Assembly: GCF_003217475.1 (NCBI RefSeq)
Contig: NZ_QJSP01000020.1
Span: 1-64,000 of the forward strand
Source: Williamsia limnetica
Lineage (GTDB): Bacteria; Actinomycetota; Actinomycetes; Mycobacteriales; Mycobacteriaceae
Reading direction: 5' to 3'
DNA length: 64,000 nucleotides
Made by a program: the position numbers and the translations under genes. The stretch's first letter is position 1. Each line of letters starts with the position of its first letter. Positions 51,167 to 60,139 of the stretch are shown here, piece after piece. A model generated the notes under the pieces. That model made no database searches, was not told the origin of the DNA, and was given only the letters and a program-made list of their open reading frames with translations.

Positions 51167-53302
51167 ATGGCGATAAATGACACGTCAACTGATTCTCGCA
51201 CCCTTTGGGATCAGCTTGCCGCTTCAGTGACCGGACGACGATCGTGGTGCATCGCACTGGTGATCGTTCTGATCTCGATCGCCGCGATGGGACTCATCGG
51301 TGAGAACGACTCGGCCGGCGAGGCTCCTCAATCCCTGCCGGCCAACGCCGACTCCGCCGACGTCGACGAATTGCTGGAACAGTTCCCCGACTCGGACGTC
51401 GCGCCGGCGGTCCTCGTCGTGGTGCGCGATGACGGTGGCACCCTCACCCCGGCCGACCAGGAGGCCGTCGCAGCGGCCCAGCAGCGCATGCTCGCGGTCG
51501 AGCGGTCCGTTCCCACAGACAGTCTTACCGGCCCGCCGGTGGCGCTCTCACCGGACCAGATGGCCGCGATCTCGATCGTGCCGGTCAGCGCCGACCTCAA
51601 CGGCTTCAAGCTCACCGATCTCGTCGACGAACTCCGAGCCGCAGCTGACGACGGACTACCGAGCGACCTCACCACCTACGTCACCGGCGGCCCGGCGTTC
51701 GGCGCCGACACCGCCAACTCGTTCTCCGGCGCCAACGTCACCCTGCTCGCCGTCACGGCTCTGGTGGTCGCCCTCCTGTTGATCGTCACCTACCGGTCCC
51801 CGGTGCTGTGGCTGGTCCCGCTCATCGTCATAGCGTTCGCCGACAGGCTGGCCAGTTCTGTTGGCACCGGCCTGGCCGAACTCACCGGTCTGTCGTTCGA
51901 CGGCTCGACGTCGGGGATCACCAGCGTGCTCGTCTTCGGGGCCGGCACCAACTACGCGCTGCTGTTGATCTCTCGCTATCGCGAAGAGTTGCGGGCCGAG
52001 GCCGACCATCGAATTGCGTTGCGGCGCGCCGTCCGTCAGGCCGGCCCGGCCATCCTGGCGTCCAACGCAACGGTCGTGTTGGCCCTGCTGACCCTGCTCC
52101 TCGCCGTGCTCCCGAGTACCCGTAGCCTCGGCGCGCTGGCAGCCGCAGGTCTGGTGGTGGCGGTGATCTTCGCGCTGCTGGTGCTGCCCCCGCTGCTGGC
52201 TCTGTTCGGGACCAAACTCTTTTGGCCGTTTGTACCCAAGGTGGGCGACCCCGTCCCCACCGAGGGTGGCACCTGGTTCCGTATCGCCGGAGCGGTCTCC
52301 CGGCACCCCGCACGAGTACTCGTGGTCTCTCTGACCGCTCTGATCGCGTGCTCACTCGGCCTGGTGGGCGCCAACATCGGCCTCTCGCAGACCGAACAGT
52401 TCCGGGTCAGCGCCGACTCGGTCGAGGGGTTCGACAAGCTGTCCGAACACTTCCCGCCGGGGCAGTCCGATCCCACCACCGTCCTCGCGAAAACGTTCGC
52501 GGCCGAGGAGGTTCAAGGAATCATCGAGTCGACGCCGGGGGTCGTGTCGGTGACGGAGACCGGACAATCCCCGACCGGGTTCACGAAGTGGTCCGTGGTA
52601 CTCGATGCCGATCCGGCCTCGCAGGAAGCCTTCGACATCATCGAAGAGCTGCGGACCTCCACCGACGAATTGCGCGGTGCCAACGCTTTTGTCGGCGGAT
52701 CCGACGCCAAAGCGCTCGACATCCAAAACGCCTCTGAGCGCGATCGATTGGTGATCATCCCACTGATCCTGGCGGTGGTCTTCATCATCCTCATCGTATT
52801 CCTCCGAGCGCTCGTCGCGCCGCTCGTGCTGGTCGCGACGACCGTGCTGAGTACTCTCGCCGCGATCGGGATCGGCAGTCTCATCAGCGAACACATCTTC
52901 GGCTTCCCCGGCGTGGACAACAACGTCCCGCTGTATTCGTTCCTGTTCCTCGTCGCGCTCGGTATCGACTACACCATGTTCTTGGTGATCCGCGCCCGCG
53001 AAGAGACACCGGAATACGGTACGCGACAGGCGATCATCCGCGCGGTCGCGTCGACCGGCGCCGTGATCACCAGTGCCGGAATCGTTTTGGCAGCAGTGTT
53101 CTGCGTGCTCGGCATTCTGCCGCTGATCACGCTCACCCAGATCGGGATCATCGTCGGCCTGGGTATCCTTCTCGACACGTTCCTGGTACGAACAGTGGTG
53201 ATACCCGCTCTCTTCAGTCTGATCGGGCCTCGCATGTGGTGGCCCGGCAATGTGGATACACAAGCGCGTCCACACCCGCAGTTACAACCGCAACAGAAAT
53301 AG
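51167..53302 (+). CDS. MMPL/RND-family transporter
   Basis: The 711-residue membrane protein has two halves, each with a periplasmic loop and a set of membrane helices (about 11-12 in total). The proton-relay segments read GAGTNYALLLISRYREE in the first half and GIDYTMFLVIRAREE in the second; the first has Asn where MmpL3-type proteins have Asp. It probably exports lipids or hydrophobic compounds. It is followed by a lipocalin gene whose ribosome binding site overlaps the stop region, so the two form an operon. No clear ribosome binding site precedes ATG 51167. Confidence 0.9.
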   Translation: MAINDTSTDSRTLWDQLAASVTGRRSWCIALVIVLISIAAMGLIGENDSAGEAPQSLPANADSADVDELLEQFPDSDVAPAVLVVVRDDGGTLTPADQEAVAAAQQRMLAVERSVPTDSLTGPPVALSPDQMAAISIVPVSADLNGFKLTDLVDELRAAADDGLPSDLTTYVTGGPAFGADTANSFSGANVTLLAVTALVVALLLIVTYRSPVLWLVPLIVIAFADRLASSVGTGLAELTGLSFDGSTSGITSVLVFGAGTNYALLLISRYREELRAEADHRIALRRAVRQAGPAILASNATVVLALLTLLLAVLPSTRSLGALAAAGLVVAVIFALLVLPPLLALFGTKLFWPFVPKVGDPVPTEGGTWFRIAGAVSRHPARVLVVSLTALIACSLGLVGANIGLSQTEQFRVSADSVEGFDKLSEHFPPGQSDPTTVLAKTFAAEEVQGIIESTPGVVSVTETGQSPTGFTKWSVVLDADPASQEAFDIIEELRTSTDELRGANAFVGGSDAKALDIQNASERDRLVIIPLILAVVFIILIVFLRALVAPLVLVATTVLSTLAAIGIGSLISEHIFGFPGVDNNVPLYSFLFLVALGIDYTMFLVIRAREETPEYGTRQAIIRAVASTGAVITSAGIVLAAVFCVLGILPLITLTQIGIIVGLGILLDTFLVRTVVIPALFSLIGPRMWWPGNVDTQARPHPQLQPQQK

Positions 53303-53314
53303 GAGATGGCAACC

Positions 53315-53932
53315 ATGGCGTTCTCACCTCGACGGCTCAGCCGCGCAGTGATCGGTGGGCTGGCAATCGCTTTCGCGCTGGCCTGCGCGGCCCCCGCCTC
53401 GGCCGACACCAGTTCACTGCCCCAGCCGCTCAAGCCGGTGGCCAAACTGGACACCCAGCGCTACCTCGGTACCTGGAACCAGGTCGCCGCAATCCCCCAG
53501 CCGTTCAACCTGATCTGCGCCCGTGACACCCAGGCGCAGTACGACCTGATCGATGCGAGCAACATTCGGGTCGAGAACACCTGCACCACCTGGACCAACG
53601 GTGAGAACAAGATCGTCGGCAACGCGCGCGTCAACGACGCCGTCACCGGCGCACAACTGCACGTGAGCTTCCCCGGCGTCCCCACGCAGGAGTCGAAGTC
53701 CGGTCCCACCAATTACGTCGTCACCTATATCGCCGATGACTACTCCTGGGCATTTGTCGGAAGCCCCGAACGCACGTCGGCGTTCGTCCTGTCCCGGGAG
53801 CCGAATGTGAGCACCGCGCAGTGGAAGCAGATCCGCAAGGTCGCCGAGGACCGCGGCTACAACGCCTGCACCATCCTCACCTCACCGACCACCGGTGGGT
53901 CCAACGAGATCCGCCCGCTCTGCACTGTCTGA
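53315..53932 (+). CDS. secreted lipocalin-family protein
   Basis: The 205-residue protein has a signal peptide (RLSRAVIGGLAIAFALACAAPASA) and a lipocalin fold: LDTQRYLGTWNQVAAIPQPF with the GxW motif, TNYVVTYIADDYSWAFVGSPERTSAFVLSREP as the second motif, and a closing cysteine pair. Related Blc proteins bind lipids. ATG 53315 has AGGAG 9 nt upstream; ATG 53306 is too close to it. The pairing with an MMPL transporter suggests the lipocalin receives or carries the exported lipid, which is inference. Confidence 0.88.
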   Translation: MAFSPRRLSRAVIGGLAIAFALACAAPASADTSSLPQPLKPVAKLDTQRYLGTWNQVAAIPQPFNLICARDTQAQYDLIDASNIRVENTCTTWTNGENKIVGNARVNDAVTGAQLHVSFPGVPTQESKSGPTNYVVTYIADDYSWAFVGSPERTSAFVLSREPNVSTAQWKQIRKVAEDRGYNACTILTSPTTGGSNEIRPLCTV

Positions 53933-53950
53933 GCTGACACCCACACAACA

Positions 53951-53988
53951 ACAACAAACCCCCGACCAGATGGCCGGGGGTTTGTTGT
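53951..53988. terminator. bidirectional terminator between lipocalin and rplI
   Basis: ACAACAAACCCCCG (53951-53964) and CGGGGGTTTGTTGT (53975-53988) form a perfect 14-bp stem with a 10-nt loop. It lies between converging genes (lipocalin and rplI), and the arms carry A- and T-rich runs suited to termination in both directions. Confidence 0.85.
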
Positions 53989-54003
53989 CGGATCGCTGTG
54001 TGA

Positions 54004-54459
54004 CTACTCGCCGGCAGCCACGGTCAGGCTGAACTTGGCGGCGACATCGCCGTGCAGGTTCACCACGACCGGGTACTTGCCGGTGGCCTTGATGTGGCCT
54101 TCGGGCAGTTCGACGCTGCGCTTGTCGATCGCCGGTCCACCGGCGGTCTTGATCGCGCCCACGACGTCAGCCGTGGAGACCGAACCGAAGAGCTTGCCGG
54201 AGTCGTGGGTCTTGACGCCCAGCTTGACCTCGGAGAGTCCTTCGATGGCCTGCTTGAGCTCGTTGGCGTGCTCGACGCCACGAACCTCGCGCAGATCACG
54301 CGAACGGCGGATGCCGTCGACCTGCTTCTGGGCTCCACGGGTGGCGACGATGGCCAGTCCGCGGGGCAGCAGGAAGTTACGGCCGTAGCCGTCTTTGACC
54401 TCGACGGTGTCGCCTGCGACACCCAGGTTCTCAACCTCTGCGGTGAGGATCAGTTTCAT
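54004..54459 (-). CDS. rplI: 50S ribosomal protein L9
   Basis: The 151-residue protein begins [36 protein letters not shown], the L9 N-terminal domain, followed by the long helix and the C-terminal domain ([22 protein letters not shown]). It binds 23S rRNA in the large subunit. It is the last gene of the rpsF-ssb-rpsR-rplI operon, 18 nt after rpsR. Confidence 0.96.
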   Translation of the reverse strand: MKLILTAEVENLGVAGDTVEVKDGYGRNFLLPRGLAIVATRGAQKQVDGIRRSRDLREVRGVEHANELKQAIEGLSEVKLGVKTHDSGKLFGSVSTADVVGAIKTAGGPAIDKRSVELPEGHIKATGKYPVVVNLHGDVAAKFSLTVAAGE

Positions 54460-54477
54460 GTTCTTGGTCCTTTCCGC

Positions 54478-54741
54478 TTATCGAGAGGTCGAGGTGAAGG
54501 GCAGCAGGGCAACTTCGCGCGAGTTCTTCACCGCGATGGCCACGTCCCGCTGATGCTGGACGCAGTTACCGGTGACCCGACGCGAGCGGATCTTGCCACG
54601 GTCAGACAGGAAGCGACGCAGCAGCGCCGTGTCCTTGTAGTCGATCAACAGGTTCTTCTCTTTGCAGAAAGTGCAGGCCTTGGCCTTGACGATCTTTTCT
54701 GCACCACGGACCTTCCGTCCGCCTTTAGCTTTTCCAGCCAT
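54478..54741 (-). CDS. rpsR: 30S ribosomal protein S18
   Basis: The 87-residue protein has CTFCKEKN and [23 protein letters not shown], the S18 fold next to S6 in the small subunit platform. The CxxC plus Cys pattern marks the zinc-binding (C+) type, which in actinobacteria often coexists with a zinc-independent copy elsewhere. ATG 54741 is chosen over a frame from 54756. Confidence 0.95.
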   Translation of the reverse strand: MAGKAKGGRKVRGAEKIVKAKACTFCKEKNLLIDYKDTALLRRFLSDRGKIRSRRVTGNCVQHQRDVAIAVKNSREVALLPFTSTSR

Positions 54742-54804
54742 GTGTACATACTCCAAAAGTGTTCAGATCCTCGGCATGTGACTGCCGAGACCCTGGAATG
54801 TTCG

Positions 54805-55344
54805 TCAGAACGGTGGTTCGTCGTCCCCGCCACCGAACGATCCGCTCGCCGGGGCACTGCCCCACGGATCGTCGTTCTGCGCAGCGCCGCCGCCGCCGGA
54901 ATTGCCTCCGCCGCCGCCACGGTTTCCACCGCCGCCGCCGGAACCGGCATTGCCGCCACCGCCACCGCCGCCTCCACCGCGCGAGGCCCGATTGACCTTT
55001 GCGGTGGCGTAGCGGAGCGAGGGACCGATCTCGTCGACCTCGAGTTCGACCACTGTGCGCTTCTCACCCTCACGGGTTTCGTACGACCGCTGCTTGAGCC
55101 GGCCGGACACGATCACGCGTGAACCCTTGGTGAGAGATTCGGCAACATTCTCGGCGGCATCACGCCAGATGTTGCAGCGCATGAACAGCGCTTCGCCGTC
55201 TTTCCATTCGTTGGTCTGCCGGTCGAACGCACGCGGCGTAGAAGCCACGGTGAAGTTCGCGACGGCGGCACCGGACGGTGTGAACCGGAGTTCCGGATCA
55301 GCCGTGAGGTTTCCAACGACGGTGATGATGGTGTCGCCTGCCAT
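54805..55344 (-). CDS. ssb: single-stranded DNA-binding protein
   Basis: The 179-residue protein has the OB fold ([33 protein letters not shown] ... [40 protein letters not shown]), a glycine-rich linker with long G runs and the acidic tip GGDDEPPF, which recruits partner proteins. It acts in replication and repair. It lies between rpsF and rpsR, as in mycobacteria. Confidence 0.96.
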   Translation of the reverse strand: MAGDTIITVVGNLTADPELRFTPSGAAVANFTVASTPRAFDRQTNEWKDGEALFMRCNIWRDAAENVAESLTKGSRVIVSGRLKQRSYETREGEKRTVVELEVDEIGPSLRYATAKVNRASRGGGGGGGGGNAGSGGGGGNRGGGGGNSGGGGAAQNDDPWGSAPASGSFGGGDDEPPF

Positions 55345-55498
55345 GTGTATCTCCCGAGTTCAGTTGCGGTTGCGCAGTGGTTGGGGTCGATGTGCACCGA
55401 GCGAGCGAGCCCCCTGTGAGAGGAGCCTAGAGCCCGGTACCGACACGCATGAGACGTTCAGAAGGACCGAATGGTTCAACTGGACGCGTCAGCAGTGC

Positions 55499-55855
55499 TT
55501 ACTTGGCCGGTTTTGCAGCAGCCTTGGCCGCGTGCTTGGCAGCAACCTTGGCGCGACGCACCTTGGCCCGCTCATCGACACGCATCACCTTGGTGCGCAG
55601 CACCGACTCGTTCAGCTTCAGCTGACGATCGAGCTCGGTGACGGTTTGGGGCTCCGCATTGAGATCGACGACTGCGTAAATTCCCTCGGTGTGCTTGAGA
55701 ATTTCGTAGGCAAGACGGCGCTTGCCCCAGACATCGACGCCTGCAACATTTCCGCCATCCTGGCGAATCACGTTGAGGAAGGTATCCAACGATGGAGCAA
55801 CAGTTCGCTCATCTAGGTTGGGGTCGAGAATGACCATCAATTCGTAGTGACGCAT
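55499..55855 (-). CDS. rpsF: 30S ribosomal protein S6
   Basis: The 118-residue protein reads [26 protein letters not shown], then [23 protein letters not shown], the S6 fold, and ends in a lysine/alanine-rich tail (about 20 residues longer than in E. coli-type S6 cores). The strong ribosome binding site AGGAGGTGATGAGG precedes ATG 55855. It heads the rpsF-ssb-rpsR-rplI operon. Confidence 0.95.
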   Translation of the reverse strand: MRHYELMVILDPNLDERTVAPSLDTFLNVIRQDGGNVAGVDVWGKRRLAYEILKHTEGIYAVVDLNAEPQTVTELDRQLKLNESVLRTKVMRVDERAKVRRAKVAAKHAAKAAAKPAK

Positions 55856-56014
55856 AAGACCTCATCACCTCCTATGGACTAGGTCGGCCACGGACGTTCC
55901 GTGGCAGGAGGGTCGCCGCGTCGGCAACGCTGGCCAGGTTACCTCAACAGACCGTGACCAGCGAAATTCCCCATTCGGGACCATGAAACCTGAATCGCTA
56001 GTTAGTTTTTGCGG

Positions 56015-58021
56015 ATGAGCACACCGACTGTGATCGCCGTCACCGATGATCTGACCGCCGACTGGCTGACGGGGGCCCTCGGAGACGGCTCGGTCGCCTC
56101 CTTCGACACCACTCGGATCGGGACCGGCCAGATGAGCGAAAGTCACCGCGTCAGTGTCCGCTACGGCGACGGGCACGGGCACGGGCCGGAGTCGGTGGTC
56201 CTGAAGATTGCTGCGTCCGATGAGACGAGTCGCTCCACCGGGGTCTCCCTCGGACTCTACGAACGCGAGGTCCGCTTCTACGCCGACATCGCCGACTCCA
56301 TCGGCAGCGGCGCCCTCGCCCGGTGCCACCATGCGAGCTACGAACCGGGCACCGGGACCTTTGCCCTGGTCCTCGAGGACGCGGGGCCGGCGGAGGTGGG
56401 CAACGACATCGTGGGCGCCACGCTCGCCCAGGCCGAACTCGCGGTGCAGGCACTGGCGCGGATCCAGTCAGCAGTCCTGGGCAGCGACGATCTGGCCGCC
56501 ACCGAGTGGCTCAACCGGGAACCGCCGATCGATCAGGCGCTGCTGGCGTCGCTGTTCCCGGCGTTCGTGGCCCGATACGGCGACCGTCTGGACCCGCGGC
56601 ATCAAGCGTTGGCACAGCAGATGGTCGACAGTTGGGACGGCTATCTGGCCGAGCAGCAGAGCCTCCCGCATCAGAGTCTGATCCACGGCGACTTCCGCCT
56701 CGACAACCTGCTCTTCGGGCAACCGGGTGCCGCTCGCCCGGTGACGGTCGTCGACTGGCAGACCGTCGCGTGGGGCCCGGCGACCAACGACCTCGCGTAC
56801 TTCCTCGGGGCGTCGCTACCGACCGAACTGCGACGGACGCACTTCGACGATCTGCTGCAGATCTACTTCGACGGGCTCGGTGGGCGAGGTCCCGCAACGG
56901 TCGACGAGGTACGCGACGGCGTCCGCAAACACACGTTCTTCGGCATGCTGATGACGATCGTCCCGTCGGTGATCGTCGAGCAGACCGAGCGCGGCGACGA
57001 GATGTTCATGACGATGTTCGCGCGACACTGCGAGCTGGCCCTCGACCTCGACTCCGCCGCGACCCTGCCCGCGCCGAGTGTCCTGCAACCCCTCGTACCC
57101 GAACCGTCGGACGAGTTCGCTCACACCCCCGGCGACGAGGACCTGTGGAACGAGAGCTGGTACTTCGACTTCGCCGACGCCGAGGCAGGAGTCGGCGGAT
57201 ACGTCCGGATCGGACTCACCCCCAACCAGAAGAGCTCCTGGTACACCGCGATGATCTGCGGTCCCGGCCGGCCGACGGTCGCGGTCCTCGACTTCGACCT
57301 ACCGACTCCCCAGGACCTGACCTTCTCCACCGACAGGCTCGAGGCGACCCACCGCTTCGACGAACCGCTCACGACCGCGTCGGTCCTGCTGCGAGGGCGC
57401 GGTGAGTCCTTCGACGATCCGGCCGCGATCCTGCGGGGTGAGCGGGGCCGACCCGTCGAGGTGCAGATGGATCTGCGCTTCGCCAGCGCGGGCGCTGCCT
57501 ACCAGTACCGCGTGACGCCGCGCTACGAAATTCCCTGCCTCGTCACCGGGACGATCAGTGTCGATGACGAGATGATCCCGATCCGGGACGTGCCCGGGCA
57601 GCGGGACCACTCGTGGGGTGTCCGCGACTGGTGGGGCATGGACTGGGTGTGGAGTGCACTGCACTTCCCGGATGGCACCCATCTGCACGGCCTCGACCTG
57701 CGGATCCCGGACCTACCGCAGATGAGTATCGGGTATGCGCAGCTGCCTGCCCTGCCGTTGCTCGAGCTCACCCGACACGTCGCCGAGTCGGAGTTCACCC
57801 CAGACGGCCGCCGCTCCGACGCACTCCCTGCCGCCACTCGCCTCGAGGTCGAACCCGGCGGCGCCAGACTCACCTTCGAACCGCTCGGCCATGGGCCACT
57901 GCGGCTGGAATCCGAGGACGGCAGGGTCGCCTGTTTCGCCCGGGCGTGGGGCCGGGTGACCGGCGCCGACGGTCGAACCGGGGTGGGCTGGATCGAATGG
58001 AACCGCAACCAGATTTCGTAG
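56015..58021 (+). CDS. phosphotransferase-like protein with C-terminal CrtC/DUF7064-like domain
   Basis: The 668-residue protein has an aminoglycoside-phosphotransferase-like N-terminal half: SVRYGDGHGHGPESVVLKIA, HGDFRLDNLLF (catalytic loop HxDxxxxN) and VVDWQTVAWGPATNDLAYFLG (metal-binding Asp). The C-terminal half (from about residue 380) has LWNESWYFDFADAEAGVGGYVRIG and RDHSWGVRDWWGMDWVW, resembling the lipocalin-like DUF7064/hydroxyneurosporene-synthase fold. Such two-domain proteins are found in mycolic-acid bacteria; the substrate is unknown. ATG 56015 has no clear ribosome binding site. Confidence 0.8.
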   Translation: MSTPTVIAVTDDLTADWLTGALGDGSVASFDTTRIGTGQMSESHRVSVRYGDGHGHGPESVVLKIAASDETSRSTGVSLGLYEREVRFYADIADSIGSGALARCHHASYEPGTGTFALVLEDAGPAEVGNDIVGATLAQAELAVQALARIQSAVLGSDDLAATEWLNREPPIDQALLASLFPAFVARYGDRLDPRHQALAQQMVDSWDGYLAEQQSLPHQSLIHGDFRLDNLLFGQPGAARPVTVVDWQTVAWGPATNDLAYFLGASLPTELRRTHFDDLLQIYFDGLGGRGPATVDEVRDGVRKHTFFGMLMTIVPSVIVEQTERGDEMFMTMFARHCELALDLDSAATLPAPSVLQPLVPEPSDEFAHTPGDEDLWNESWYFDFADAEAGVGGYVRIGLTPNQKSSWYTAMICGPGRPTVAVLDFDLPTPQDLTFSTDRLEATHRFDEPLTTASVLLRGRGESFDDPAAILRGERGRPVEVQMDLRFASAGAAYQYRVTPRYEIPCLVTGTISVDDEMIPIRDVPGQRDHSWGVRDWWGMDWVWSALHFPDGTHLHGLDLRIPDLPQMSIGYAQLPALPLLELTRHVAESEFTPDGRRSDALPAATRLEVEPGGARLTFEPLGHGPLRLESEDGRVACFARAWGRVTGADGRTGVGWIEWNRNQIS

Positions 58022-58051
58022 CGTCTGATACCCGCCCTTACTCTGTAGCCC

Positions 58052-59554
58052 ATGCCATCGCCGCCCCGCGCTTCGACGTGGGAACATGCGACCCCCGACG
58101 AGCCCTCCGGCCAGGCTGCTTCGTGGCGGACCCGCATCAGCGCAGGACGCGGCGAACTGGTCCTGATCCTGCTGATCTCGCTGCTGATCAGTTCCTTCTT
58201 CATGTGGCTGAGCTACCTGGGCAAGGCGACGTGTGGCGGAGCGCCGTTCGACGAGTTCGGCCGCAGTTCCGTCTGGCCCGTGGGTTCGGGCGAGATCGTG
58301 ATGCCCTGTTACTCGGATCTGCAGTTCCTATGGGTCGGCCGCGACATCAACAACCACATCTTCCCGTTCATCCACGGCGGGATCGACGACAACGGCGTGC
58401 TCTACGGCGGCGTGGTCGAGTACCCGGTGCTGTCCGGTCTGCTGATGTACATCGGCGCCAGCGGCGCTCACACCGACATCGACTTCCTGACCCAGTCAGC
58501 ACTTCTGCTCGCGCCGTTCGGGGTGCTCATCGTCATCCTGCTCGCCCTGCTGGCGCGCTGGTGGGTGCTGCTCTGGGCCGCGACCCCGCCGCTGATCCTC
58601 TATGCGTTCCACAACTGGGAACTCCCCGTCGTCGCGACCTCGGTCGGCGCGGTGGCGGTCATGGTGCTGGGCTCCCGCATCAACACCCGCACAGGCCGAC
58701 CGTGGATGTCGTTGCGTACCAGTGCGCTCTGGGCATCGTTCATCCTCTCGATCGGGTTTTCGCTCAAGATCTATCCCGGCCTGTTCGTCCTCCCGCTGGC
58801 CATCTTCGTGCTCACCCGCGGACTCGCCCCGGGAGCAGGCGCGAGCGACGACAGCGGACGCGGCGGCGACTCCCGGGTCCGCCTCGACTGGGCGGGCGCA
58901 GGTGCGGTGGCCGGTGTCGCGGTCGCGACGGTGCTCGCGGTCCAATTGCCGTTCATGATCGCCGGGTTCGAGGGCTGGCAGGCGTCCCTGTCGTTCCAGG
59001 GCAAGCGCAAGGCCGATGTCGACACGAACTCCATCTGGTACTGGGGTCTACGGCATTTCACCGGCAGCGGACCCAGCGACGATCCCAGCCTCTACAACTC
59101 CATCGTCGGGGTCGCCTCGCCACTGCTGATCATCGCCTCACTGGCGTTGGCGGTCTGGTTCGGTCTACGGCACTGGCAGCGCGGCAACGTCTTTCCCTGG
59201 ATCGGCGTCAGCGCCGCGATGCTGGCCGGGTTCATGCTGTTCCACAAGGTGCATTCACCGCAGTACACCCTCTGGATCCTGCCGTTCTTCGTTCTGCTCA
59301 AAGTCGACTGGCGCGTGATCCTGCTGTACCTGATCGGCGACCTCGCCCTGGACCTCACCATCTTCCGGATGTTCGGGATCCTCACCCGCGGCGACGACAT
59401 GACCTGGTGGGTCATGGGTGGCGTACAGCTCGGCGTGTGGTCGCACGCACTGTGCCTGGCGTTCCTGATCTATCATTTCGTGGGCGCGGGGCTGCGAGTA
59501 CCGCCTGAAATACCCTCGACGGCCGGGCCACGGAGCGCTACCGTACCGGCATGA
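58052..59554 (+). CDS. GT87-type membrane glycosyltransferase (DUF2029)
   Basis: The 500-residue membrane protein has about 10 hydrophobic segments. Family segments include YGGVVEYPVLSGLLMY, SIGFSLKIYPGLFVLPLAIFVL and FHKVHSPQYTLWILPFFVLL, as in polyprenyl-phosphomannose-dependent mannosyltransferases (PimE-like, GT87). A proline-rich start precedes it. The next gene overlaps its stop codon as ATGA. It is a distant paralogue of the protein at 60140-61819. Confidence 0.85.
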   Translation: MPSPPRASTWEHATPDEPSGQAASWRTRISAGRGELVLILLISLLISSFFMWLSYLGKATCGGAPFDEFGRSSVWPVGSGEIVMPCYSDLQFLWVGRDINNHIFPFIHGGIDDNGVLYGGVVEYPVLSGLLMYIGASGAHTDIDFLTQSALLLAPFGVLIVILLALLARWWVLLWAATPPLILYAFHNWELPVVATSVGAVAVMVLGSRINTRTGRPWMSLRTSALWASFILSIGFSLKIYPGLFVLPLAIFVLTRGLAPGAGASDDSGRGGDSRVRLDWAGAGAVAGVAVATVLAVQLPFMIAGFEGWQASLSFQGKRKADVDTNSIWYWGLRHFTGSGPSDDPSLYNSIVGVASPLLIIASLALAVWFGLRHWQRGNVFPWIGVSAAMLAGFMLFHKVHSPQYTLWILPFFVLLKVDWRVILLYLIGDLALDLTIFRMFGILTRGDDMTWWVMGGVQLGVWSHALCLAFLIYHFVGAGLRVPPEIPSTAGPRSATVPA

Positions 59555-60123
59555 ACTGGTTGAGCGCCCCTGTCCTGTCCGGTACGCGAGTTACTTTGCG
59601 CCCCTTGGAACTCTCGGACGCGGCCGCCCTGGCCACAGCCGTCGACGCCCCGGAGAAGTTCCGTTGGACGACTGTTCCCGCCGACGAGCAGGACGCCCGT
59701 GACTACATCCAGACCGCCCTCGACACCCCCGATCGGGTCGCCTTCGCCGTCGTCGACTCGGTGACGGACCGGATCGTCGGCTCGACCAGCTTCTACGACG
59801 TCAGTCCGACGAATCGAGCGCTGGCCGTCGGTTACACCTGGTACTCGGCCTCGGTGCAGGGCACCACCGTCAATCCCGACGCGAAGTTGCTCCTGCTCCG
59901 GCACGCGTTCGAAGAGCTGGGCGCGGTACGCGTGGTGTGGCACACCGACGAGCGCAACGCGCAGTCGCGGGCGGGGATCGCCAAACTGGGCGCGACCTTC
60001 GAAGGTCTGCTGCGCAAACACAAGCCGTTGGCCGGCGGTGAATGGCGGACCACAGCGCAGTTCGCGATGACCGACGACGACTGGCCCGCTGCCCGGGCGA
60101 AGCTCCTGCAACGTCTGAGCTGA
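59551..60123 (+). CDS. GNAT-family N-acetyltransferase (RimJ/RimL-like)
   Basis: The 190-residue protein reads LSGTRVTLRPLELSDAAALATAV, then VGYTWYSASVQGTTVNPDAKLLLLRHAFEELGAVRVVWHTDERNAQSRAGIAKLGATFEG, the GNAT motifs A and B of RimJ-type enzymes that acetylate ribosomal proteins or small amines. The start ATG 59551 overlaps the GT87 stop as ATGA. It converges on the second GT87 gene. Confidence 0.85.
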   Translation: MNWLSAPVLSGTRVTLRPLELSDAAALATAVDAPEKFRWTTVPADEQDARDYIQTALDTPDRVAFAVVDSVTDRIVGSTSFYDVSPTNRALAVGYTWYSASVQGTTVNPDAKLLLLRHAFEELGAVRVVWHTDERNAQSRAGIAKLGATFEGLLRKHKPLAGGEWRTTAQFAMTDDDWPAARAKLLQRLS

Positions 60124-60139
60124 ACTCAGGCGCCTGGAG

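Noticed and set aside
52352-53275. 307-codon frame opposite the MMPL gene
   Set aside because: It is Asp/Arg/Gln-rich, has no recognisable motif and mirrors the membrane-helix codons of the MMPL gene.
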